Of a stretch of 64,000 nt of DNA, positions 33,306 through 42,059 are shown piece after piece. The notes beneath the pieces are model-generated. The model ran no database searches, was not told where the DNA came from, and worked only from the letters and a program-made list of their open reading frames with translations. The translations under genes and the position numbers were made by a program. Numbering within the stretch: position 1 is the first letter of the stretch; the number at the start of each line of letters is the position of its first letter. The stretch is from contig NZ_CP066802.1 in the NCBI RefSeq assembly GCF_016598775.1, forward strand, positions 2,500,182 through 2,564,181, in the 5' to 3' direction. The DNA comes from Actinomyces weissii (GTDB lineage Bacteria; Actinomycetota; Actinomycetes; Actinomycetales; Actinomycetaceae).

Positions 33306-33333
33306 CCTCTACCTCCGCTGTGGCGGAGCACTC
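33306..33333 (-). repeat. Degenerate CRISPR repeat A near cas3
   Basis: On the - strand its last eight bases, GGTAGAGG, are identical to the array repeat, i.e. the 5' handle that the following pseudo-spacer would carry. The stem CTCCGC/GCGGAG with a four-base loop keeps the fold through compensatory changes. Starts 60 bases from repeat B, one array period. Confidence 0.7.
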
Positions 33334-33513
33334 ACACGCCAGGATATCAGCCCACCAACCAGCAGGCTAGAGCAAGCAGTGAGGCTGGACGAAACAGATC
33401 ATCACGTGCTGGCCGGAAGGATCATAAGACGGCGACCAGGAGGATCAAGACCTTGGCCGCCCGCTAGTCCACAGCCCACCTGCAGAGCCTTCCGACCCCG
33501 TAGCATCTCCCGC

Positions 33514-34800
33514 ATGCAGCCCTACGCACCCCGCCTGGTGGACGACCAGCTGAAGACGCTCCTGCAAGGACTGCCCGCAGTAAACGTGGAAGGTGCCCGA
33601 GGTGTAGGCAAGACCCGCACCGCCAGGGAGCAGGCAGCCACCTTCATACCCTTGGACGACCCCGACGAGCGCCAGCAGGCTGCCGCCCTGGGCAAGCAGC
33701 TCCTCACCAGGGCCCAGACCCCGCTCCTGCTGGACGAGTGGCAGCGGATGCCGGAGGTGTGGGACCGGGTGCGGCGCGCCGTGGACCAGGACCCCGCCCC
33801 AGGGCGCTTCATCCTGACCGGCTCCGCCACGCCGTCGCAGGCGCCCGTGCACACAGGTGCCGGGCGCATAGTCAACCTGCGGATGCGCCCCATGAGCCTG
33901 GTGGAGCGCGGGCTAGACACTGCCTCCGTGAGCCTGCGCGCCCTGTTGGAGGGGGCCCGCAGCACCGCCGTCGAGGGGAGCACCAGAGCCAGCCTGGACG
34001 ACTACGTGCAGGAGATCATCTGCTCCGGGTTCCCCGGCATCCGCAACCTTCCGCCAGAGGCGCGCAACGCCCAGCTGGACACCTACGTGGAGCAGACCTC
34101 CAGGCACGACGTCGACGGCGTATCGGGCCGCCGGGTGCGCTCCCTGCAGGACTGGGTCCGGGCCTACGCGGCCGCAGTGTCCACCACAGCCACCTTCACC
34201 AAGATCACGCAGCTGGTCACGCAGTCCCGGGAGGTGGGCCTGGCCAGCGCCACCGCACGCTCCTACCGGGACGCCCTGGAGAACCTGTGGGTGCTGGACC
34301 CGGTACGCGGCTGGAGCCCCAGCGAGAACGACTTCTCCCGCCTGACAACCGCGGACAAGCACCAGCTGTGCGACCCGGCCCTGGCCGCCCGCCTGCTGAA
34401 CCTCGGGGCCGCCGGCATCCTGGGGATCGGGAACCCTCCGGTCATCAAGCCGGCTGACGCCCCACGTCGGTCACGCATGCTGGGGCCCCTGTTCGAGTCA
34501 CTGGTGGCCCAGAGCGTCCAGGTGTACGCCTCCCTGTGTGATGCCCAGGTGCGTCACCTGCGCACCAAGGCAGGCCTGCAGGAGGTCGACCTGATCGTGG
34601 AGGGGCCCGAGCGCCGCATCGTGGCGATCGAGGTGAAGGCTACGGCCGCGCCACGGCCGGGGGACACCAGGAACCTGCTGTGGCTGCGCGAGCGACTAGG
34701 GAACCGCCTGGCCGACGCCGTCGTGGTGACCACCGGCCAGCACGCCTACCGCGACGAGGACGGGGTGGCGGTCGTCCCCGCCTCGCTGCTAGGCCCCTGA
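33514..34800 (+). CDS. AAA ATPase with DUF4143 domain
   Basis: 428 residues from ATG 33514 (the frame is open upstream to 33379 but unconvincing). Walker A EGARGVGKTRTA (about residue 29), Walker B PLLLDEWQ, then sensor FILTGSATPS. The C-terminal half has the DUF4143 pattern, including VRHLRTKAGLQEVDLIVEGPERRIVAIEVKA, a PD-(D/E)xK-like nuclease core (E-V-D-L, E-V-K). Such ATPases are widespread in mobile and accessory regions with unknown function. Divergent from cas3; possible defence accessory, but the family is common away from CRISPR too. Confidence 0.82.
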   Translation: MQPYAPRLVDDQLKTLLQGLPAVNVEGARGVGKTRTAREQAATFIPLDDPDERQQAAALGKQLLTRAQTPLLLDEWQRMPEVWDRVRRAVDQDPAPGRFILTGSATPSQAPVHTGAGRIVNLRMRPMSLVERGLDTASVSLRALLEGARSTAVEGSTRASLDDYVQEIICSGFPGIRNLPPEARNAQLDTYVEQTSRHDVDGVSGRRVRSLQDWVRAYAAAVSTTATFTKITQLVTQSREVGLASATARSYRDALENLWVLDPVRGWSPSENDFSRLTTADKHQLCDPALAARLLNLGAAGILGIGNPPVIKPADAPRRSRMLGPLFESLVAQSVQVYASLCDAQVRHLRTKAGLQEVDLIVEGPERRIVAIEVKATAAPRPGDTRNLLWLRERLGNRLADAVVVTTGQHAYRDEDGVAVVPASLLGP

Positions 34801-34836
34801 AAGGAAAGGCTGGCGACACGGGCGATAAGACGAGGT

Positions 34837-34878
34837 AGGGCGGCTGCGCGGGGATTACCGCCTCCGCGCAACCGCCCT
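34837..34878. terminator. Bidirectional terminator between convergent genes
   Basis: AGGGCGGCTGCGCGG pairs with CCGCGCAACCGCCCT across an eight-to-ten-base loop. Lies between the ATPase stop (34800) and the stop of the 5'-nucleotidase gene (34896). Confidence 0.7.
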
Positions 34879-34895
34879 CCTCTACTCAGGCTCGC

Positions 34896-37166
34896 TCAGG
34901 GACGATCATTCGCGCGCTTACGGACGATCATTCCCACGCCCATGAGCGTGAGGAGGACCGCCGCACCGGCGAGCAGATCGGTTTCGGCTCCGGTGCTGGC
35001 GAGCTTCGTCCCCGCGCCGGACTGCGCCTGCGGCGCCTTCTGCTCAGGCTGCGGGGCTGCCGTCTGCGGGGCCTCAGACTGCGGAGCCTCCGGCTGCGGG
35101 GACGGTGCGACCGCCGGGCAGATCACGGGGATGCTCAGCCCCTGGCTCGCGGTTACGACCTCGGCGAAGTCCGTGGAGATGGAGACGGGGACGTTCACGA
35201 CCTCGCCCTCGGGCAGGCCCGCGCAGCGGTCCCCAGCCGTGGCCGTGATCTCGACGCTTGCCCGGCCCGCGCCGTCGGTCGTGATGACGGCCGCCTCATC
35301 GGAGGCGTGCTCGTCGCGGAGGGAGTTGTCCACCGGCGCACTCACCTTCGTCCCGTCGAGGCTGAGCGTGACGTTATGCGTGATCGAGGGGCCTTCGGAG
35401 AAGGACAGGCCGCGCAGGTGGATCGTGGCCTTCGCCCCCTCGGCGACGGGCTGGCTCGGCAGGCTCAGGCCGATAGCGGCCTTGGCGGCCCGCGGCGCCG
35501 CACCCGAGTGGGCGGCCAGGAACTCGTTGAACTTGTCGCGGTCGAGATTGCCGTTCGTCTTCGCGGGCCCACCCGCGGTGAGGGCGTCGAAGGAGTCTCC
35601 GCCGGCCAGGAGGAAGGTCACCGAGCCAACCGTGTAGGTCTTCGCCGGGTCGAGGGGCTCGCCATTGACCATGACGGAGGTGATGCGCTCGCCGTAGGGC
35701 TTAGCCGGATCGTAGGTGTAGCGCACGTTCGAGGAGATACCGAGCTTGAGCAGGGGCCGGGAGTTCTGCGAGTTGAGGTTCGTCTTCCACTGCTGCTCAA
35801 GGGCCCGCTTGAAGTCCGCGCCCGTGATCGACACGTAGCCGAGCTCGTTGGAGAAGGGCATGACGGAGTAGGACTGGGCGTAGGTGATGGTCCCGTCATC
35901 GTTCGGGATGAGGTCGTCGCGCAGGCCGCCGGCGTTGATGATGCCGATGTCCACGGGCTTGCCCTCGACGAGGACCGTCTCCCTCATGGCGTCGGCAACA
36001 AAGTCGCCGAGGCTCGATTCGATGCCGCGGTTCGACCCGGGGTCGGTCGCCCCCGCGGGGGTCGTGAAGACGCCGCGCCTGAAGGCCTGGGTGTAGCCGG
36101 TGCCGACGACGGCCTTGCCGGCCTCCTGGGAGTCGGTGACTGCCTGGTCAACGACCGCCTGGGTCGCGGGGTCGGCGCCGCATTTAGCGACGGTGGCCGC
36201 AGGGATGAGCTGTGTGTCGGCGGAGACGACCTTCTTCGCCACGGTGTCGTAGGAGATGCGGATCAGGCCGAGGTTGTCGGTGTAGGAGCCGGAGGCGACG
36301 CCCGCGAGAAGCGGGTTCTTCGAGTCGAGCCTCTCGGCGGAATCGACCTTGTCGAACTCGTAGGGCACGTGGGTGTCGCCGCCCATGATGCCGTCGACGT
36401 GCTCGGAGACCTTCGGGTAGTTGTTCTTCACGTCGTCGTCGAGCATCGCGATGACGATCTGCGCCTCGCCCTTCTCCTTGATGGACTTGGCGAGGGTGTC
36501 GATCTTCGCCAGGGGGTCGGTGAAGGTCAGGCCTGCGGTCGTTCCGGGGCTGAGCTTGTAGGGCACGTCCTCGGCGATCGCACCGATGAAGGCGACCTTC
36601 ACCCCCGAGGGCGAGTCCCAGACCACGTAGTCGCCGAGGTAGGGGGTCTGCGTACCCGCCTTCGTCCAGGAGCCCATGCCCTCGATGTTCGCGCCGAGGT
36701 AGGGGAAGCCGACCTGGACGAACTCACCGGGCTTCGAGCCGTCGACGCGCTGCTTGAAGACCTCCTGGCCCATGTCGAGCTCGTGGTTGCCGATGGTGGA
36801 GGCCAGAGGCGTGAGGGTGTTGAGGGCCGCGATGGTCGGGTTGTCCTTCAGCGAGCCCGAGGTGTAGGGGGAGGCGCCGATATTGTCGCCGAGGAGGGTG
36901 AAGGAGGAGTTCGGGTTGTTCGCCCGTGCCTCCTTGAGGTAGCAGTTCATCGCGGGCAGGCCCGCTTCCTTGACGACCCCTTTCTTCGCGACCTGCTCGA
37001 TGTGGCCGTGCACGTCGGTGAGGTTGTACAGGTCGAGGGTGACAAGGGAGGACTCGGCTGCCTGAGGGGCGTCCTCAGCGATCGGCTCGGCCAGAGCGGC
37101 TGTAGGGGCGAGGAGCAGGGCGAAGGCGGCTCCTGCGCCGAGCAGAGCTCGTGTTGTCATACTCAT
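34896..37166 (-). CDS. Wall-anchored 5'-nucleotidase (UshA/NucA-type metallophosphatase)
   Basis: 756 residues. Signal peptide at residues 1-26 (ALLGAGAAFALLLAPTAALA). Metallophosphatase motifs: DLYNLTDVHGH (about residue 46), LLGDNIGASP, STIGNHELDMG and MGGDTHVPYEF. The C-terminal 5'-nucleotidase domain has INAGGLRDDLIPNDDGTITYAQ. A Pro/Gln-rich linker leads to the sorting signal LASTGAETDLLAG with TM helix and basic tail. It hydrolyses nucleotides to nucleosides plus phosphate outside the cell. Only 61 bases separate it from the upstream nuclease gene, implying one transcript. Confidence 0.92.
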   Translation of the reverse strand: MSMTTRALLGAGAAFALLLAPTAALAEPIAEDAPQAAESSLVTLDLYNLTDVHGHIEQVAKKGVVKEAGLPAMNCYLKEARANNPNSSFTLLGDNIGASPYTSGSLKDNPTIAALNTLTPLASTIGNHELDMGQEVFKQRVDGSKPGEFVQVGFPYLGANIEGMGSWTKAGTQTPYLGDYVVWDSPSGVKVAFIGAIAEDVPYKLSPGTTAGLTFTDPLAKIDTLAKSIKEKGEAQIVIAMLDDDVKNNYPKVSEHVDGIMGGDTHVPYEFDKVDSAERLDSKNPLLAGVASGSYTDNLGLIRISYDTVAKKVVSADTQLIPAATVAKCGADPATQAVVDQAVTDSQEAGKAVVGTGYTQAFRRGVFTTPAGATDPGSNRGIESSLGDFVADAMRETVLVEGKPVDIGIINAGGLRDDLIPNDDGTITYAQSYSVMPFSNELGYVSITGADFKRALEQQWKTNLNSQNSRPLLKLGISSNVRYTYDPAKPYGERITSVMVNGEPLDPAKTYTVGSVTFLLAGGDSFDALTAGGPAKTNGNLDRDKFNEFLAAHSGAAPRAAKAAIGLSLPSQPVAEGAKATIHLRGLSFSEGPSITHNVTLSLDGTKVSAPVDNSLRDEHASDEAAVITTDGAGRASVEITATAGDRCAGLPEGEVVNVPVSISTDFAEVVTASQGLSIPVICPAVAPSPQPEAPQSEAPQTAAPQPEQKAPQAQSGAGTKLASTGAETDLLAGAAVLLTLMGVGMIVRKRANDRP

Positions 37167-37227
37167 TGGTTTTCCGGTTCTTTCGAGGAAGCCGCGGATG
37201 CGGCGGTGCGGATTAAGTAAGGAGGGT

Positions 37228-39534
37228 TCAGGAGGCGCGTCGGCGCATCGCGATGAGGGTAAGGCCCAGGCAGAGCGCGGCTCCAGCCGCCACGAGGACG
37301 CCGCCCGCGGCTCCGGTCTTCGCGAGGGATCCCGGCGTCTTCGCTGAGGCGTTTCCTACGGACGGGGACTGCGGGGCAGGCGGGACGGGCGCGCTCGGGG
37401 TGCTGGGCGTCTCCGGGCCGGTGGTTGCCCCGCCCTCCTGGGGCTTCTCGCTCACTAGGTCGAGGCCGACGATCTCGGGGTTGTGGTCTGAGGAGCGGTA
37501 GGGGTTGTCGGTCTCGGTGGCGAGGTGGGCGTTCATATTCGACCTCGAGTACTCGAAGGCGATGGATTCTTCGGCGTTGATGCCCCAGGAGGCGACGCCG
37601 AGGACGAGCGGGTCGGCGGCGGCGTTCGCGAAGACGTGGTCCAGGGAGCCGGAGCGCCCTGAGTAGACGTAGGAGGGGTGCGCCCCTGCCGACTTGTGGA
37701 TCCAGCCTGCGCCGGTGATAAGGGCAAGCGGGTCCTCCTTGGAGTAGGAGTTGAAGTCACCGACGAGGAGGGTCGGGGTCCCCTCGAAGCGCGCGGCGAA
37801 GTCCACCAGGGCCTTGGCTTGTGCGACACGGATCGCGTTCGCGTTGCCCTGGCCGTCGCCGGCGTCGGTGTTGCCCTCTTCCATGCCCGTGGGGACCGAG
37901 CCCTTGGACTTGAAGTGGTTCGCGATGACCACCAGGCTCTTCCCGACCTGCTTCTCGTTGACGACGGGGGTGAACTCCTGGGCAAGGGGCTGGCGGGCCA
38001 GGCCGGTGAAGGCCGGGTCGTCGAGGATCACGGATCCGCCTACGGGCGCGATCGTCCTCGGCTGGTAGATGAAGGCGGTGCGGATGACGTCCTCCTGCGC
38101 GGGAACCTGCACCGGGCTGGGGACGTACGCCCACTTCTCGGATCCGGCCGCCGCGTTGAGGGCCTCGACGAGGGTCTTGAGGGGGGCGTCGCGGTCGTCG
38201 CTGATTCCGACGCCCAGTGGATTCTCGATCTCTTCGAGGGCGACGACGTCGGCGTCGATCATGTTGATCGCGATGACGATCTTCGCCTGCTGCTGGGCGA
38301 AGGCGGCGCTGGACCAGGCTCCTCTGACGGTGCATTTCTTTGCAGTGACGAAGTTCCCGTCCCGGTCAGGGTAGCCCTCGCATCCGGGCTCGTCCTCGCC
38401 GAGGTCGGAGAAGTAGTTGAGGACGTTGAAGGTCGCTACCTTGACGTCCCCTTTGACTTCAGGGACTGCGGGGCGCTCGCCGCTGACGGTGATGGGCGAG
38501 CGCTCGGGGTGCCCCGCGGTCATGCGGGTCGGTTGGAGGACGAAGGCGGAGTGGCGCACGTCGACGAGGACGGGCTGTGTGAAGGTCGCGTGGTAGCCGA
38601 CCCGGGCGGGGGCACCATTGGCGATGTAGGCGTAAGGGACACCCGTGGCCGCGCCCCGGGTGAGGTTCGTGTTCGTCCCGTCGTCTAGGGCGATAACGGC
38701 GGCGGCGTTCGCCGCCTCGTACGCGGTGGCCTTCTCACCGGGTTCGACGACGTCGGTCGCGGCCCGCAGGGGCTCGGTCCCGGGGGTGAGGGCTAGGGTG
38801 CCGTACTGGTTCACCTGGTAGTTGTCGGTGATCGTCCAGGTCCCCTGCGGGGCGACGAGCATGGACTCGAGGGCTTCGAGCTGGTCCGCGCTGGGCACGG
38901 AGTCCAGGGGCGTAGGGGTGACGGGGGCGCAGCCGGAGGCAGGCTCGATCGCCGTGACGGCGAGCTGGGTGAGGCTCTGCGTGGCGGCGGGGGTCTTCTT
39001 GCCGGTCGCAGGGTACTCGCCGACTGTGCCGGTCACGCGGACGCAGGAGCCGATCCCAGGGATGTCGAGGCGCTTCTTCCCGACCCAGGCGAAGAGCCCG
39101 TCGGAGGAGGCGCGGGCCGGCTCCCAGGCGCCACCAGTTCCGGGGGTCTGGATAGTGAAGCCGTCAAGGGTGGTGGCCAGCCCGTCCTCGTTCCTCGGGT
39201 GGGCTCCGGTGACGACGCCGAGGGTGGTGACGGTGGTACCGGTGAGCGCGGAGTCGTCGGCTTCTCCGGGCTTCTGGATCTCGGGGATCGGGGTGAGCAC
39301 CGGCCCCGATCGCGCAGCGTCCGCCCCGCTCGCTTCTGCGGAGCGGGCGGGGCTGGCGCTCCGCTCGCTCTCGGGCGAATCCGGGGCGGGCGTCTCCTGA
39401 GGGGTGGAGACGGCAGGCGCCTCCCCTCCGACCGGGGCCTCAGGATCAGGTGCCGCGTGGGCGGTCAGCGGGGCGGCGGCAAGCGCGATCGTCGCGCCCG
39501 CCCCGAGGAGGATTCTCTTCGTGGTCGTGGTCAT
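37228..39534 (-). CDS. Wall-anchored ExeM/NucH-type extracellular nuclease
   Basis: 768 residues with a signal peptide (residues 1-27, ending AAPLTAHAAP), a Pro/Ser-rich spacer, an OB-like domain (TTLGVVTGAHPRN...SCVRVTGTVGEY) and an endonuclease/exonuclease/phosphatase domain from about residue 370: VATFNVLNYF, VALEEIENP, LVGDFNSYSKEDPL, SLDHVFAN and SSDHNPEIVGLDL. Sorting signal LAKTGAAGGVL, TM and RRRAS tail at the C-terminus. It should degrade extracellular DNA. Paired with the 5'-nucleotidase it would release nucleosides and phosphate from DNA. Confidence 0.92.
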   Translation of the reverse strand: MTTTTKRILLGAGATIALAAAPLTAHAAPDPEAPVGGEAPAVSTPQETPAPDSPESERSASPARSAEASGADAARSGPVLTPIPEIQKPGEADDSALTGTTVTTLGVVTGAHPRNEDGLATTLDGFTIQTPGTGGAWEPARASSDGLFAWVGKKRLDIPGIGSCVRVTGTVGEYPATGKKTPAATQSLTQLAVTAIEPASGCAPVTPTPLDSVPSADQLEALESMLVAPQGTWTITDNYQVNQYGTLALTPGTEPLRAATDVVEPGEKATAYEAANAAAVIALDDGTNTNLTRGAATGVPYAYIANGAPARVGYHATFTQPVLVDVRHSAFVLQPTRMTAGHPERSPITVSGERPAVPEVKGDVKVATFNVLNYFSDLGEDEPGCEGYPDRDGNFVTAKKCTVRGAWSSAAFAQQQAKIVIAINMIDADVVALEEIENPLGVGISDDRDAPLKTLVEALNAAAGSEKWAYVPSPVQVPAQEDVIRTAFIYQPRTIAPVGGSVILDDPAFTGLARQPLAQEFTPVVNEKQVGKSLVVIANHFKSKGSVPTGMEEGNTDAGDGQGNANAIRVAQAKALVDFAARFEGTPTLLVGDFNSYSKEDPLALITGAGWIHKSAGAHPSYVYSGRSGSLDHVFANAAADPLVLGVASWGINAEESIAFEYSRSNMNAHLATETDNPYRSSDHNPEIVGLDLVSEKPQEGGATTGPETPSTPSAPVPPAPQSPSVGNASAKTPGSLAKTGAAGGVLVAAGAALCLGLTLIAMRRRAS

Positions 39535-39560
39535 TATGGTGAGCTCTCCTGTTGGCGGTA

Positions 39561-39576
39561 GTCACATCGGTGTGAC
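39561..39576. promoter_or_regulatory. Palindromic operator-like site before the nuclease gene
   Basis: GTCACATCGGTGTGAC is an inverted repeat (GTCACA/TGTGAC) between the -10 box and the ribosome site of the nuclease gene, a natural place for repressor binding. Confidence 0.5.
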
Positions 39577-39610
39577 CCGGAGTCGTCTTTGACAACCGAA
39601 ACCCAAGGTC

Positions 39611-39640
39611 TTTATATGTTGTAAAGAAAGGGTTTGACAA
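39611..39640 (-). promoter_or_regulatory. Promoter of the nuclease/5'-nucleotidase operon
   Basis: On the - strand TTGTCA (39640-39635), 18 bases, TATAAA (39616-39611). The -35 lies within CGGTTGTCAAA, which is repeated 45 bases downstream at 39598-39588; the direct repeat may bind a regulator such as a phosphate-response protein. Confidence 0.65.
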
Positions 39641-39769
39641 CCGTATCAACTCACCCGGGCGCAATCCAAATCCCAGGAAGAGACTCGATCCCGGGATCGC
39701 ACCCGTCACCCTTAGGTCCGGGTCCGCAATCCGAGGCAAGCACGTTTCGTACGCAGGCAACGCCTCCAG

Positions 39770-39828
39770 TTGTGCATTTTGGCGCGAGTGGTGCGGTTTT
39801 CCGGCACCACTCGCGCCAAAATGCACAA
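39770..39828. repeat. Perfect 25-bp inverted repeat
   Basis: Arms of 25 bases (starting TTGTGCATTTTGGCGCGAGT) around a nine-base loop GGTTTTCCG, with no mismatches. Located in the 400-base gap between the nuclease promoter and the end of the leftward CCA-adding-enzyme gene. It could terminate that transcript, but the stem is longer than any other in the window and has an AT block inside, so it may be a mobile palindromic unit. Confidence 0.8.
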
Positions 39829-39937
39829 GTCGGGGTGGGCTCCCACGTGCGCCTCGACGCCGCGTATCGGGACGCCAGTCGGCACGACGAGAGGCAGCCC
39901 CCAGCCTCTCGGCGCACGGGGGAACCGCGGCGCCTCC

Positions 39938-41452
39938 TCACTGCCTGCCGCGGGCCGCCCACCAGGCCTGCAGAGCCTGCCGGGCCATCTCCTCACCGAC
40001 CGGCCCCTTCTCCATGCGCAGGTCCATCAGGAAGCGGTAGGCCTCGCCGACCACCGGCCCGGGCCCTACCCCCAGCTCAGCCATGATCTGGGAGCCGTCC
40101 AGGTCCGGACGGATCGCCGCCAGCTCCTCGGCCTGCCGCAGCTGGGCGATACGTGCCTCCAGGTCGTCGTAGGCGTGGGAGAGCAGGGCGGCCTTGCGCC
40201 GGTTGCGGGTGGTCACGTCCGCGCGGGTGAGCCGGTGCAGCCGCTCCAGCAGGGGGCCGGCGTCGGTGACGTAGCGGCGTACAGCAGAGTCGGTCCACCC
40301 GGCGTCGGCGTAGCCGTGGAAGCGCAGGTGCAGCTCCACCAGGCGGGCCACGTCCTTGGTGGTCTGCTTGTCAAAGGTCAGGGCCCGCAGACGCTTCTTG
40401 GTCATGCGCGCCCCCACGTGGTCGTGCCCGTGGAAGGTGACCGTACCGTCACGCAGGAAGTGCCGCGTGGCGGGCTTGCCGATGTCGTGCAGCAGCGCGG
40501 CCAGGCGCAGCACCAGGTCCGGGGCGGGCACCGGCCCGTCCGGCCCGGTCTCCTGGTCCATGGCCTGGTCCAGCACGGTCAGGGTGTGCTCGTAGACGTC
40601 CTTGTGGCGCTTGTGCTCGTCCACGGTCTCCTGCAGGGCGGACAGCTCGGGAAGCACTACGTCGCACACGCCGGTGTGCACCATCAGCTCGATGCCGCGC
40701 CGGGGCCAGCGGCTCAGCAGCAGCCGCTCCAGCTCGGCGCGCACCCGCTCAGCGGAGACGATCTCCAGGCGCTGGGCCATCCTGCTCATGGCCCCCACCA
40801 CCTCCGGCTCGACGTCGAAGCCGAGCTGGGCGCAGAAGCGGGCGGCCCGCATGATGCGCAGGGGGTCGTCGTCAAGGGACTGCTCGGCGCTGACGGGGGT
40901 GCGCAGCAGCCCGTCGGCCAGGTCCGCCAGGCCGCCGCAGGGGTCCACCAGCTCCAGCCCGGGCAGGCGCAGGGCCATGGCGTTGACGGTGAAGTCGCGG
41001 CGCGTGAGGTCGCCCTCCAGCGTGTCGCCGTAGGAGACCACCGGCTTGCGGGAGCCGATCTCGTACTCCTCGCTGCGGTAGGTGGTGACCTCCACCACGA
41101 CCTCGCCCTTGCGTGCCCCAATGGTGCCGAACTCCTTGCCGATGTCCCAGCAGGCGTCACCCCAGGCCCTCAGGATCTCCTCGGTCTGCTCCGGGCGGGC
41201 GGAGGTGGTGCAGTCCAGGTCGTGGGGGGCCACGCCCAGGAAGGCGTCACGTACAGGGCCGCCTACCAGGGACAGCTCGTGCCCGGCCCGCTCAAAGAGG
41301 TGCCCCAGGGCGGCCAGGCTGGGGGGCAGGCCGCTCAGCGTCCTGGCGGCGAGCGGGGTCAGGCCACGCTCGTCCACCTCCTGCAGGTCTACCTGGAGCT
41401 TTGCGGGCACACGGTGGGGGGGCAGTCCCGTACTGGGCTGGTTGGCAGTCAT
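39938..41452 (-). CDS. cca: CCA-adding tRNA nucleotidyltransferase with HD domain
   Basis: About 504 residues. Nucleotidyltransferase head LVGGPVRDAFLGVAPHDLDCTTSARPEQ (GGxVRD and D-x-D visible), RRDFTVNAMAL, then DDPLRIMRAARF, and an HD domain with LAALLHDIGKPATRHF. Adds or repairs the CCA end of tRNAs in the cytoplasm. ATG 41452 follows GGAGG but with tight spacing; ATG 41470 and 41506 are in frame, so the start is uncertain. Divergent from the NUDIX gene. Confidence 0.9.
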   Translation of the reverse strand: MTANQPSTGLPPHRVPAKLQVDLQEVDERGLTPLAARTLSGLPPSLAALGHLFERAGHELSLVGGPVRDAFLGVAPHDLDCTTSARPEQTEEILRAWGDACWDIGKEFGTIGARKGEVVVEVTTYRSEEYEIGSRKPVVSYGDTLEGDLTRRDFTVNAMALRLPGLELVDPCGGLADLADGLLRTPVSAEQSLDDDPLRIMRAARFCAQLGFDVEPEVVGAMSRMAQRLEIVSAERVRAELERLLLSRWPRRGIELMVHTGVCDVVLPELSALQETVDEHKRHKDVYEHTLTVLDQAMDQETGPDGPVPAPDLVLRLAALLHDIGKPATRHFLRDGTVTFHGHDHVGARMTKKRLRALTFDKQTTKDVARLVELHLRFHGYADAGWTDSAVRRYVTDAGPLLERLHRLTRADVTTRNRRKAALLSHAYDDLEARIAQLRQAEELAAIRPDLDGSQIMAELGVGPGPVVGEAYRFLMDLRMEKGPVGEEMARQALQAWWAARGRQ

Positions 41453-41552
41453 CACCTCCAAGCCTGCCATGCCCACCGCCGGGGCACGCCACCTGACCGA
41501 TGTCACCCCTCACGAGCCGGGGCTGACGGCCCGGAACGCATAAAGTGTCCCT

Positions 41553-42059
41553 ATGTCGCCCCACCGCACTCACCTGCCCCGCACCGCCTCCGGTGCGCGC
41601 CGTGCGGGTGGGCACTCCCTGCCGGTGGTGGACGAGACCAGCGCCGGAGGCCTGATCGTGGACGTCCAGGGCGGCAAGGCCTTCACCGCGGTGATCGCCC
41701 GGCGTAACCGAGGCGGGCGCCTGGAGTGGTGCCTGCCCAAGGGGCACCTGGAGGGCAATGAGACCGCCGAGCAGGCCGCGGTGCGGGAGATCCACGAGGA
41801 GACTGGTATCACCGGACGGGTGCTGCGCCACCTGGCCACCATCGACTACTGGTTCTCCGGGGACACCCACCGGGTGCACAAGGTCGTCCACCACTTCCTG
41901 CTGGAGGCTACCGGCGGCACCCTGACCACGGAGAACGACCCGGACCATGAGGCTGAGGACGTGGCCTGGGTGGAGCTGGACGAGGTCGCGCGCCGCCTGG
42001 CGTACCCCAATGAGCGCAGGATCGTCGCCGCCGCGCGCGAGATCCTCGTGGGAGAGTAG
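41553..42059 (+). CDS. NUDIX hydrolase
   Basis: 168 residues with a complete NUDIX box GHLEGNETAEQAAVREIHEETG (given in parts: G-x5-E-x7-REIHEETG, about residues 67-89). A CATAAAGT element 10 bases before ATG 41553 and no ribosome site suggest a leaderless mRNA. This NUDIX gene between cca and the DUF6049/murJ pair is the standard actinobacterial order; substrate unknown. Confidence 0.88.
   Translation: MSPHRTHLPRTASGARRAGGHSLPVVDETSAGGLIVDVQGGKAFTAVIARRNRGGRLEWCLPKGHLEGNETAEQAAVREIHEETGITGRVLRHLATIDYWFSGDTHRVHKVVHHFLLEATGGTLTTENDPDHEAEDVAWVELDEVARRLAYPNERRIVAAAREILVGE

Larger units (their letters stand above)
33218..33513. promoter_or_regulatory. Divergent region between cas3 and the ATPase gene, with a degenerate mini-array
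   Basis: Holds the cas3 promoter (an AT-rich TAGATATAT stretch at about 33,234-33,242 on the - strand), two degenerate CRISPR repeats (listed separately), and the ATPase promoter. A TAGCAT at 33501-33506 only seven bases before the ATPase ATG hints at a leaderless transcript. Confidence 0.55.

Noticed and set aside
35307..37220. Long + strand ORF (637 aa) opposite the 5'-nucleotidase gene
   Set aside because: Low-complexity G/V/D/R-rich translation, antisense to a gene with clear signal peptide, catalytic motifs and sorting signal; a GC-codon shadow.
39770..41707. Long + strand ORF (645 aa) opposite cca
   Set aside because: His/Gln/Gly-rich shadow of the CCA-adding enzyme, no ribosome site, no recognisable domain.
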